Below are positions 1-4,916 of a DNA stretch of 9,372 nt, piece by piece. A program made the translations under genes and the position numbers. The notes below the pieces were generated by a model that saw only the letters and a list, made by a program, of their open reading frames with translations, had not been told where the DNA came from and did no database searches. The number at the start of each line of letters is the position of its first letter. Position 1 is the stretch's first letter. This stretch comes from Dehalococcoidia bacterium (GTDB taxonomy: Bacteria > Chloroflexota > Dehalococcoidia > GIF9 > AB-539-J10), in the NCBI GenBank assembly GCA_023129815.1, contig JAGMBH010000052.1, forward strand, positions 1 through 9,372, given 5' to 3'.

Positions 1-11
1 TAAATTGGGCA

Positions 12-32
12 ACTACATTTTAAAACACCCTC
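12..32. repeat. End fragment of an interspersed repeat
   Basis: This 21-nt stretch starts ACTACATTTT and ends ACACCCTC. It recurs at 3457-3476 with one A fewer, where it directly follows the outer arm of a nested palindromic repeat. This suggests that another copy of that repeat ends here, with most of it lying left of the window. The rest of 1-79 shows no gene and no clear terminator behind uppS. Confidence 0.5.
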
Positions 33-79
33 AAGAGTGATTTTAACAGCTTTTGGTGATAAAAGATAAATCAATTTCT

Positions 80-796
80 TTAATCAGACGGTGTCACAGA
101 GCCAAAGCGACGTCGGCGCTCCCTGTAAGCCATAAGAGCTTTATCAACCTCATTACAGTTAAAATCAGGCCATAAGACCGGGGTAGAATAGAACTCAGCA
201 TAGGCTGCCTGCCACAACAGGAAATTGCTCAGTCTCATTTCACCACCAGTACGAATAATAAGGTCAGGGTCAGGCATGCCCGCGGTGGAAAGGTATCGCC
301 TAAAGAGAGCTTCGTCTACATTTCCAGCGGAGATGCCGTCACGCAGAAGGCGTTGCACCGCTCCTACTATTTCATCCCGGCCTCCATAGTTGAGGGCGAG
401 ACTAACAGTCATTGCTTTATTACTCTTGGTTAACTCCACAGCGTGATTTATCTTATTTCTTAGCTCCGGTGGGAGTCCATCGAGTTTTCCCAGGTGGCAA
501 ATTCTTATCTTCTTTCTTTGAGCGAACTCGACCTCCTCATCAATCCTATCCCTTAAAATTTGAAAAATCCCTTCTACCTCCTCCTTAGGTCGATCCCAGT
601 TCTCGGTGGAGAAAACATATAAAGTGACATATTTGATTCCACGGTCAAAAAGAATTTCCACTACACGGTGCGCATTAGTTGCTCCTTCCCAATGACCAGC
701 TAGCCTCGGCAAGCCATGCTGCCTTGCCCACCTACCATTGCCATCCATAATAATGGCTACATGCTGAGGAAGGGAATCAATATTAGGGTAAGACAT
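80..796 (-). CDS. uppS: Isoprenyl transferase (undecaprenyl diphosphate synthase)
   Basis: This is a cis-prenyltransferase that condenses isopentenyl diphosphate onto farnesyl diphosphate to make the C55 lipid carrier for peptidoglycan. It acts at the cytoplasmic face of the membrane. Using the ATG at 796 (238 aa, normal for the family), the signature HVAIIMDGNGRWA lies at residues 12-24 with catalytic Asp18. FSTENWxRP is at about 62-70, NYGGRDEI at 136-143, and RTGGEMRLSNF, which binds the diphosphate of the homoallylic substrate, at 182-192. The frame continues to a GTG at 862, but that codon lies in the repeat at 859-944, so a start there is unlikely. ATGs at 814 and 823 are also possible. 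None of the candidates has a good Shine-Dalgarno sequence. The family assignment is firm; the chain length of the product is inferred. In related genomes cdsA often follows, which would be off the left edge. Confidence 0.95.
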   Translation of the reverse strand: MSYPNIDSLPQHVAIIMDGNGRWARQHGLPRLAGHWEGATNAHRVVEILFDRGIKYVTLYVFSTENWDRPKEEVEGIFQILRDRIDEEVEFAQRKKIRICHLGKLDGLPPELRNKINHAVELTKSNKAMTVSLALNYGGRDEIVGAVQRLLRDGISAGNVDEALFRRYLSTAGMPDPDLIIRTGGEMRLSNFLLWQAAYAEFYSTPVLWPDFNCNEVDKALMAYRERRRRFGSVTPSD

Positions 797-858
797 AGCT
801 GTTACTATAGCCATATCAGCCATAGTTATCAAGTGCTTATATTGAGAGCAGTTAGTTG

Positions 859-944
859 TCACCCGGAGCAGCAGCGAAGGGTCTCTAGATTCTTCGGTCG
901 CGGAGTTTACACTGAGCGAAGCCGAAGTGCACCCTCAGAATGAC
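859..944. repeat. Structured intergenic repeat, copy A
   Basis: The element begins GTCACCCGGAGC and ends CCCTCAGAATGAC, whose reverse complement GTCATTCTGAGGG resembles the beginning, so the ends are inverted. Inside, CTTCGG-TCGC (892-901) can pair with GCGA-AG-CCGAAG (916-927) to form a hairpin. The 37 nt at 893-929 recur without change at 3555-3591. It lies between the divergent uppS and tRNA-Val genes. Confidence 0.8.
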
Positions 945-983
945 AGGAGGGTAAGGTTACTAAGCACTCTGACACTCTTTATG

Positions 984-1012
984 TTTACAAAGCTAGCTTT
1001 TTGGGTTAAAAT
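984..1012 (+). promoter_or_regulatory. Sigma-70 type promoter for the tRNA cluster
   Basis: A -35 box TTTACA (984-989) and a -10 box TAAAAT (1007-1012) are separated by exactly 17 nt. Each box differs from consensus at one position. Transcription would start near 1019, about 6 nt before tRNA-Val, as expected for a stable-RNA promoter with a very short leader. Confidence 0.7.
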
Positions 1013-1024
1013 AGATATGATTTT

Positions 1025-1100
1025 GGGCGGTTAGCTCAGTGGTGAGAGCGCTTGCTTCACACGCAAGAGGTCAGAGGTCCAAATCCTCTACTGCCCACCA
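1025..1100 (+). tRNA. tRNA-Val (anticodon CAC)
   Basis: The cloverleaf is complete. The acceptor stem is GGGCGGT (1025-1031) with ACTGCCC (1090-1096, one G-U pair), the D arm is GCTC/GAGC, and the anticodon stem is CTTGC/GCAAG with loop TTCACAC and anticodon CAC at 1058-1060. The T stem is AGAGG/CCTCT, the discriminator is A, and CCA is encoded at 1098-1100. It decodes GUG. The T loop is TCCAAAT, with C instead of the near-universal U at position 55. The sister tRNA-Val at 1749 has the normal TTCAAGT. Confidence 0.93.
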
Positions 1101-1120
1101 TAAAATGAGGAGGTAAGGAA

Positions 1121-1504
1121 ATGGCATCTAACAGTAATGGCAGGGGTGGTTTACTTAGCGCTGGCGGGATCTTAAGCATAATAGTGGGGGTATTTGAGGT
1201 AATCGGTGGAGGACTGATAGCCGCTTTAACGGCGCTTAGCATACCACTTTGGCACCCACGCTTTCCCTTCTTTCCCGAGTTTGGAGATTTTTGGGGCGCA
1301 GAACTAACTATAGTGATTATCATAGGGATTGTCCTTGCTGTACTGGGTATAGTGGCTATAGTGGGTGGCACCTCAGCCATAAGAAGGAAAAGTTTTGGCT
1401 TGTCCCTAGCCGGGGCTATCTGTGCCCTTCCATCGGGCATTTTGGGAATATTAGCAGTGATCTTTGTATCCCTGGCAAGGGGAGAATTTGTGCCAGAGGA
1501 ATAA
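1121..1504 (+). CDS. Small multi-pass membrane protein, DUF4064-like
   Basis: This is a 127-residue integral membrane protein of unknown function. Hydrophobic, glycine-rich segments at about 10-41, 62-86 and 92-118 give three, perhaps four, membrane helices. A hydrophilic, aromatic and proline-rich loop lies between the first two at about 43-60, and a short basic stretch (RRK) before the last helix should be cytoplasmic. The pattern of repeated GGxL-I-GxxxxIxGG turns resembles DUF4064-type proteins, by eye only. The ATG at 1121 is preceded by a strong Shine-Dalgarno sequence, GAGGAGG at 1107-1113, with 7 nt spacing. It begins 20 nt after tRNA-Val and its stop is 2 nt before tRNA-Leu. There is no room for a separate promoter or terminator, so it is probably cotranscribed with the tRNAs and released by tRNA end processing. 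Confidence 0.8.
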   Translation: MASNSNGRGGLLSAGGILSIIVGVFEVIGGGLIAALTALSIPLWHPRFPFFPEFGDFWGAELTIVIIIGIVLAVLGIVAIVGGTSAIRRKSFGLSLAGAICALPSGILGILAVIFVSLARGEFVPEE

Positions 1505-1506
1505 AA

Positions 1507-1592
1507 GCCGAAGTGGCGGAATGGCAGACGCGCTACGTTCAGGGCGTAGTGTCCTTAAGGACGTGAGGGTTCAAGTCCCTCCTTCGGCACCA
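1507..1592 (+). tRNA. tRNA-Leu (anticodon CAG)
   Basis: This is a class II tRNA. The acceptor is GCCGAAG (1507-1513) with CTTCGGC (1582-1588), the discriminator is A, and CCA is encoded at 1590-1592. The anticodon stem CTACG/CGTAG carries loop TTCAGGG, giving anticodon CAG (decodes CUG). The long variable arm is GTCC-TTAA-GGAC, and the T arm is GAGGG-TTCAAGT-CCCTC. It starts two bases after the stop codon of the membrane protein gene. Confidence 0.96.
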
Positions 1593-1604
1593 ATTGGATG
1601 GGGC

Positions 1605-1645
1605 CCCCGAAAAGTACACTAAGCGAAGCGAGGGGCTTTTCGGGG
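1605..1645 (+). repeat. Hairpin between tRNA-Leu and tRNA-Arg
   Basis: CCCCGAAAAG (1605-1614) and CTTTTCGGGG (1636-1645) form a perfect 10-bp stem around a 21-nt loop. The loop contains CACTAAGCGAAGC, close to ACTGAGCGAAGC in the interspersed repeat copies A and C, so this is probably a small relative of those repeats. No run of T follows on the plus strand, so it is not a typical terminator. It may instead be a processing or structural element in the tRNA transcript. Confidence 0.55.
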
Positions 1646-1652
1646 TGTGTAT

Positions 1653-1729
1653 GCGCCTGTAGCTCAGCTGGATAGAGCGCAGCCCTGCGGAGGCTGAGGC
1701 CGCGGGTTCAAATCCCGCCAGGCGTGCCA
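1653..1729 (+). tRNA. tRNA-Arg (anticodon GCG)
   Basis: The acceptor GCGCCTG (1653-1659) pairs with CAGGCGT (1719-1725, first pair G-U). The discriminator is G and CCA is encoded at 1727-1729. The anticodon stem CAGCC/GGCTG encloses the 7-nt loop CTGCGGA, which puts GCG at 1687-1689. GCG reads the arginine codons CGC and CGU. Most bacteria read these with an ACG tRNA deaminated to ICG, so the genomic G34 is notable. The T loop TTCAAAT is normal. Confidence 0.93.
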
Positions 1730-1748
1730 CCTTTATCTGGCGAGGGAC

Positions 1749-1824
1749 GGGCGGTTAGCTCAGTGGTTAGAGCGCCTGTTTTACACACAGGAGGTCAGAG
1801 GTTCAAGTCCTCTACCGCCCACCA
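1749..1824 (+). tRNA. tRNA-Val (anticodon TAC)
   Basis: The acceptor GGGCGGT (1749-1755) pairs perfectly with ACCGCCC (1814-1820). The discriminator is A and CCA is encoded at 1822-1824. The anticodon stem CCTGT/ACAGG carries loop TTTACAC with anticodon TAC at 1782-1784, which reads GUA and other valine codons by wobble. Outside the anticodon arm it is almost identical to tRNA-Val(CAC) at 1025, so the two are paralogues. Behind it, CCAAAA and TTTTGG can pair only weakly; no strong terminator is visible. Confidence 0.96.
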
Positions 1825-1862
1825 CCAAAAATTAAAGCTCCACACTTTTGGCTCGTTCGACT

Positions 1863-1990
1863 GTCACCCTGAGCATGACGAAGGGTTCTTCGCGGAGCAT
1901 ATCCTGCGCGGTGAGATTCTTCCCCTTCACTTCGTTCAGGGCTTCGGCTCACTCGCTCAGAATGACAAGGAGTGAAGAGCTTAGAATGAC
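1863..1990. repeat. Structured intergenic repeat, copy B (nested ends)
   Basis: GTCACCCTGAGC at 1863-1874 is the inverted counterpart of GCTCAGAATGAC at 1955-1966 (10 of 12 positions). A second right-hand end, GAGCTTAGAATGAC, follows at 1977-1990. The interior differs from copies A and C, so this is a divergent or composite member of the same type. It fills the space between the convergent tRNA cluster and the minus-strand kinase operon. Confidence 0.75.
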
Positions 1991-2024
1991 AGGCAGATTG
2001 CTAAATAGCCTCTATACTTTTGGG

Positions 2025-2180
2025 TTAAATCAGGTAAGCAACAATGGCTATTATTCCCACCACGATAAGATAAATGCCCACCAGATAATTGAGGATTTTG
2101 GGAAAGATCATCACCACAATCCCGAAAATTAGACTGGCTATTCCTATAATTAGACCTAGACCGCCATATACGATAGGCAT
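2025..2180 (-). CDS. 51-residue membrane protein, DUF3096-like
   Basis: A very small gene encodes an almost wholly hydrophobic protein that starts MPIVYGGLGLII and ends IAIVAYLI. It has two membrane helices, about 8-25 and 33-50, joined by a short turn containing FPKILNY. The helix-FPK(I/L)LNY-helix layout and the length match my recollection of DUF3096 proteins, whose function is unknown. The start at 2180 is well supported: AGGAGGTGAT at 2186-2195 (minus strand) is a near-perfect Shine-Dalgarno sequence 5 nt upstream. That site includes the last two codons and the TGA stop of the ROK kinase gene, so the two genes are almost certainly cotranscribed and translationally coupled. Confidence 0.82.
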   Translation of the reverse strand: MPIVYGGLGLIIGIASLIFGIVVMIFPKILNYLVGIYLIVVGIIAIVAYLI

Positions 2181-2186
2181 AAATTA

Positions 2187-3179
2187 TCACCTCCTGTAAT
2201 TCTTAGAGCGCTCCAAAACAAAAGCTACTGCCCCTAATATGCCAGAGTCGTCTCCCAGCAAGGCTGGCTTGATTTTAACAGCATTCGCTGGTGTGCTGAA
2301 GGCTCTCTCCTTAACCACTTTTATTGCCGGCTGAAGTAATAAATCACCCGTCTTGGCAACACCACCACCTATCAATATCAGCTCGGGGTTAAAAATATTG
2401 ACTAAATTAACCAAGCCCACCCCAAGATAATAGCCCAAACGGGAAATTAGCTCCTTAGCCAACTCATCTCCCTGTTTGGCGGCTAGGTCCACAACCTTGG
2501 CATCAATTTTGCTTATGTCGCCATTCACGAGCTCAATAATGGATGTTTTAGCGCCTTCCCTGATTTGCTTCACTGCTTCTCTAGCTAAAGCAGTGCCTGA
2601 GGCTAGCGTTTCCCAGCAACCGATATTGCCACAGTTGCATTTTGGTCCATTTATATCTATGGTCATATGCCCAATTTCGCCAGCGACTCCGCAAACTCCG
2701 GTATATAACTTGCCATCGGCAATGATGCCTCCCCCGATGCCAGTGCTCACGGTAATATAAATGAGATTAGCAATTCCTTTCTTCAGTCCAAAGCGCCACT
2801 CTCCCAAGGCAGCCAGAGTGGCATCATTGCCAAGGTAGACAGGAATGCCAAATCTCTGTTCAACAGCATCTCTCAATGGTACTTCATGCCAGCCAGGAAG
2901 ATTAGGAGAGGAAATAACCTTGCCCTTATCACTGTCTATAATGCCAGCAGCAGCAATGCCTATACCCAAAAGCTGAGATGGCTCCAATTTTTTAGCAGAT
3001 AAGATTTTGTCAATAGTGGCACAAATGCTTTTTATCACGGCATCAGGACCAGCTTGAGCCGGCGTAGGGCGACGCCCCCGGGCGAGGATCTCCCCTTGGG
3101 AAGTGGCAAGGGCGGTAGCAATCTTAGTGCCGCCGAGGTCTACTCCCAAGATAAGCTTTTGCTCCTTGTTTTTTGGCAT
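2187..3179 (-). CDS. ROK-family sugar kinase, probably glucokinase
   Basis: This is a cytoplasmic ATP-dependent sugar kinase that phosphorylates glucose or a related hexose at O6 to feed glycolysis. Numbered from the ATG at 3179 (330 aa, usual length), the N-terminal phosphate-binding motif is GVDLGGTK at 12-19. The catalytic pair is N118-D119 in YLGNDATLAALGE, and a phosphate-binding loop TGIGGG is at about 146-151. The ROK signature has Glu168 and His171 followed by CxCGxxGCWE at about 181-190, where His171, Cys181, Cys183 and Cys188 should bind zinc. A further ATP-site motif, ILIGGGVAKT, lies near the C-terminus. There is no N-terminal winged helix, so it is an enzyme and not a ROK repressor. 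A TTG at 3185 is an alternative start; AAGGA lies 10 nt before the ATG. Glucokinase is the most likely activity; a mannose or acetylhexosamine kinase cannot be excluded. Confidence 0.9.
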   Translation of the reverse strand: MPKNKEQKLILGVDLGGTKIATALATSQGEILARGRRPTPAQAGPDAVIKSICATIDKILSAKKLEPSQLLGIGIAAAGIIDSDKGKVISSPNLPGWHEVPLRDAVEQRFGIPVYLGNDATLAALGEWRFGLKKGIANLIYITVSTGIGGGIIADGKLYTGVCGVAGEIGHMTIDINGPKCNCGNIGCWETLASGTALAREAVKQIREGAKTSIIELVNGDISKIDAKVVDLAAKQGDELAKELISRLGYYLGVGLVNLVNIFNPELILIGGGVAKTGDLLLQPAIKVVKERAFSTPANAVKIKPALLGDDSGILGAVAFVLERSKNYRR

Positions 3180-3194
3180 TACCAATGCATCCTT

Positions 3195-3224
3195 ATGCTA
3201 CGTGTCAACAACGTGGCTTGTCAA
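3195..3224 (-). promoter_or_regulatory. Candidate promoter for the kinase operon
   Basis: On the minus strand, TTGACA (3219-3224) is followed after 18 nt by TAGCAT (3195-3200, four of six consensus bases). Transcription would start only a few bases before the start codon, giving an almost leaderless mRNA. This weakens the call. No better pair was seen up to 3300. Confidence 0.3.
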
Positions 3225-3378
3225 ACAGTGTGATCTCATTCAGCTAGCTGGGTAACATCTCAAAGTATAAGGGTATCTTCTACCTCATTTTTGGAACGAG
3301 GCTATTTAATTTTGCCTCAGCTTCAAAACCAGATTTGCCTCATCCAGTTTTAATAAGCTTCACCCCCAAAAGATTCTA

Positions 3379-3476
3379 GTAGTGCGACCCTTTAGGGTCG
3401 TGCACGAGGCTACCCCGTGTAGTAATCTTCGCTACTACACAAGGCTAAAGCCTCGCACTACATTTTAAACACCCTC
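3379..3476. repeat. Nested palindromic repeat element
   Basis: Outer arms GTAGTGCGA (3379-3387) and TCGCACTAC (3453-3461) are perfect 9-nt inverted repeats. Inside are CGACCC-TTTA-GGGTCG (3386-3400), the pair CGAGGCT / AGCCTCG, and a perfect 8-bp hairpin GTGTAGTA (3417-3424) / TACTACAC (3433-3440). The right end runs into the ATTTTAAACACCCTC tail shared with position 12-32. No protein is encoded. Size and structure fit a miniature repeat that spreads or folds as DNA or RNA. It lies in the gene-free stretch 3180-3690. Confidence 0.75.
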
Positions 3477-3503
3477 GGAACAAGCTCCACAATTTGAGGA
3501 GAG

Positions 3504-3635
3504 AAATGAGATTGCTTCGCTCCCCCTTCACCGAATTTACCCTGAGCGAGATTTTTCGGTCGCGGAGTTTACACTGAGCGAAGCCGAAGTGTTCCCTCAG
3601 AATGACACACTGCGAAGGAGCTCGCAATGACGTGG
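3504..3635. repeat. Structured intergenic repeat, copy C (composite)
   Basis: Positions 3555-3591 are identical to 893-929 of copy A, followed by the shared end CCCTCAGAATGACA. Around this core, GATTGCTTCGCTCC on the left and GCGAAGGAGCTCGCAATGAC on the right are partly inverted to one another. One repeat therefore seems to sit inside another. No coding sequence is supported in 3480-3690. Confidence 0.75.
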
Positions 3636-3690
3636 AAGAAGGCGACATGATACTAATCATATAAAACGCGTACAGTGGCTCGTCAATAAG

Positions 3691-3717
3691 ATAGGGAAGT
3701 GCAAAATATTGTGTTAA
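3691..3717 (+). repeat. Left inverted repeat
   Basis: It begins ATAGGGAAGTGCAAAATAT, identical over 19 nt to the reverse complement of the right repeat. After two mismatches, TGTTAA matches again. Identity stops immediately outside the ATAGGG end, which defines a sharp outer boundary. Confidence 0.8.
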
Positions 3718-3767
3718 ATTTTTTAGCTTAGGCACTAAAGTGCTAATAAAAATGTGGCAAAAAGGTA

Positions 3768-3797
3768 TTGACAAATTTTAGGTACCTGTTTTATTAT
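3768..3797 (+). promoter_or_regulatory. Strong promoter facing into the cassette
   Basis: A perfect -35 box TTGACA (3768-3773) is followed after 18 nt by TATTAT (3792-3797, five of six consensus bases). Transcription should start near 3804. No plus-strand gene follows before the terminator at 3864-3891, so it would make a transcript of only about 90 nt. Confidence 0.6.
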
Positions 3798-3803
3798 TGT
3801 ATC

Positions 3804-3895
3804 GCATAAAAAAGTACGAGCTGTTCTATCCTGTTTGTGGACGAACTGGCCGTAAAAAAGTGAAATAAGGAGGTATAAAAGCCTCCTTATTTTTA
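3804..3895 (+). ncRNA. Candidate small RNA of about 90 nt
   Basis: This is inferred only from a near-consensus promoter upstream and a strong intrinsic terminator downstream on the same strand, with no reading frame between. The interior contains two copies of TAAAAAAGT (3807-3815 and 3853-3861). Between them, GTTC and GAAC could pair across 3824-3844. I recognise no known RNA family. Its 3' end converges on the end of the NYN gene, so the mRNA of that gene and this RNA would share the terminator sequence. The promoter could instead be a relic of a lost insertion-sequence gene. Confidence 0.35.
3864..3891. terminator. Intrinsic terminator, probably bidirectional
   Basis: AATAAGGAGG (3864-3873) and CCTCCTTATT (3882-3891) form a perfect 10-bp stem with an 8-nt loop. 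On the plus strand it is followed by TTTAATT. On the minus strand a run of six T follows a few bases after the stem, directly behind the NYN gene stop. It can therefore end both the NYN mRNA and a plus-strand RNA. Confidence 0.75.
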
Positions 3896-4441
3896 ATTAG
3901 ACTTTTCCTCCTCTACCAAACAATCTTCCAACCACTTCATATCGATTTCAATTGATAGGTCACTAACTTTCACGAGTGGTGTGGCTTTCATAACACCCGG
4001 ACAGTATACATACTCCACTTGTTTCCCCAAATCTTTAACAGTTCTCACTGCTTCTACCAAGTCAGCATCACCGGTAACTAAAATAGCTACATCATATGCA
4101 CTATTATAAGCCAGCTTTACCATGTGGAGAGCCACGCGCATATCTACACCTTTTTGTATTGGTTTGCCACCATCTGGCGGATACATTAACCATGAGCGGC
4201 TTACTTCCACATATGGTATATACTCAAGACGAGTTATATACCCAATTGATTCCCTGTAGGCATCTGGCTCCTTTGCCTGACTAGGTAACGCATTACAGAA
4301 ATAAGCACGAATAAGCTTTCGTTCACCGCAGAGTTTTCTACAAAATTTTTCAAAATCGAGTTGTCTCCCAAATGTTCTATACACTGTGTTGCGAACGTGA
4401 AAAAGTCCACCTCCATCCACAAATATAGCTACCTTGTCCAT
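3893..4441 (-). CDS. NYN-domain protein, PIN-like ribonuclease (LabA/DUF88 type)
   Basis: The 182 residues from the ATG at 4441 form one NYN domain, a metal-dependent PIN-like nuclease fold. Visible motifs are the first strand KVAIFVDGGGLF (3-14, Asp9), QKGVDMRVALHMVKLA (96-111, Asp100) and VAILVTGDADLVEAV (118-132, Asp125 and Asp127). These are the usual acidic metal ligands. The residue after the Asp-Gly pair region is Gly where the family usually has Asn (VDGxN). A central variable part at about 50-95 should hold the substrate-specific loops, and the C-terminal tail is acidic. There is no signal peptide or membrane helix. A TTG at 4489 would add 16 residues; the AAGGAG before the ATG touches it and is badly spaced, so the start is uncertain. 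The gene faces away from the ATPase gene. RNA cleavage is known for relatives; the target here is unknown. Confidence 0.85.
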   Translation of the reverse strand: MDKVAIFVDGGGLFHVRNTVYRTFGRQLDFEKFCRKLCGERKLIRAYFCNALPSQAKEPDAYRESIGYITRLEYIPYVEVSRSWLMYPPDGGKPIQKGVDMRVALHMVKLAYNSAYDVAILVTGDADLVEAVRTVKDLGKQVEYVYCPGVMKATPLVKVSDLSIEIDMKWLEDCLVEEEKSN

Positions 4442-4497
4442 CTCCTTTTGCTTAGCTGACAATATATCACGAAGATAGTGGGTATTCAACTAACAAG

Positions 4498-4782
4498 TTA
4501 ATCTATAGCTGCCTCGGTTTCAGCATCACTTAGCATAGACATAGTAGTCATCGTTATAGTAATAGTTGCAGCGGCTTTATCTAGTGGTGTAACTTGCTTT
4601 TCAATTGGGCGGGTATTTTCTAAGCTTAAAGATAAATGCCGCCTAAATTCCCATTGGTTTCGAGGTTTTAAGAAAATAAACCTACATTGCACATTATCAA
4701 TTTTAGTAATGCAGGCAATGGCACTGGCAAAAGTGCGGTCTGGATATCCTGATGAAATTCGAGCCTGTGCAAGGAAGATATT
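4498..4782 (-). pseudogene. Unrecognised reading frame, probably 5'-truncated
   Basis: An open frame of 94 codons runs from just after a TAG at 4783-4785 to TAA at 4498-4500, 8 nt before the earliest NYN start. Its translation looks protein-like: it starts NIFLAQARISSGYPDRTF, contains FIFLKPRNQWEFRRHLSLSL, and ends with an acidic stretch after a threonine-rich strand. No ATG precedes most of it, and the only usual start is a GTG at 4692 without a Shine-Dalgarno sequence, giving 64 aa. It could therefore be the tail of a gene whose front is lost, or a short real gene from 4692. I recognise no family. If transcribed it would be upstream of the NYN gene in one operon. Confidence 0.4.
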
Positions 4783-4829
4783 CTAGTTACTAGTTATATG
4801 GACGTCATGTAGTGGCGAGAGGACAGCGT

Positions 4830-4858
4830 TTGCATCGGTTTTAACAGTAATGTATAAT
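4830..4858 (+). promoter_or_regulatory. Promoter of the AAA+ ATPase gene
   Basis: TTGCAT (4830-4835) and a perfect TATAAT (4853-4858) are separated by 17 nt. Transcription would start near 4865, giving a leader of about 50 nt. This leader carries GGGAGG 6 nt before the ATG at 4917. The ATPase is thus expressed independently of the opposite-strand NYN gene. No equally good minus-strand promoter was found in 4783-4916. Confidence 0.7.
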
Positions 4859-4916
4859 TAATTGTTAGAAGATGGGCCGATATTGTTAATAGAGACCAGC
4901 GTTTGGGAGGCGAATT

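Noticed and set aside
797..862. 22-residue N-terminal extension of UppS from a GTG at 862
   Set aside because: The GTG lies inside the structured repeat at 859-944, there is no Shine-Dalgarno sequence, and the family usually starts close to the DGNGRWA motif.
1848..2132. Plus-strand frame across repeat B and the small membrane gene
   Set aside because: It is made of repeat sequence and the opposite strand of the DUF3096-like gene, and it has no ribosome binding site.
1981..2190. 69-codon minus-strand frame in 1981-2190
   Set aside because: It is out of frame with the 51-residue gene at 2025-2180, which has the strong ribosome binding site and a coherent two-helix membrane protein.
3732..3743. 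GCACTAAAGTGC palindrome near the left inverted repeat as a terminator or operator
   Set aside because: It is short and no T run follows on either strand. An operator role for the promoter at 3768 is possible but unsupported.
3445..3774. Minus-strand open frame of about 109 codons
   Set aside because: It runs through two repeats, the left inverted repeat and promoter-like AT-rich DNA, and its composition is not protein-like.
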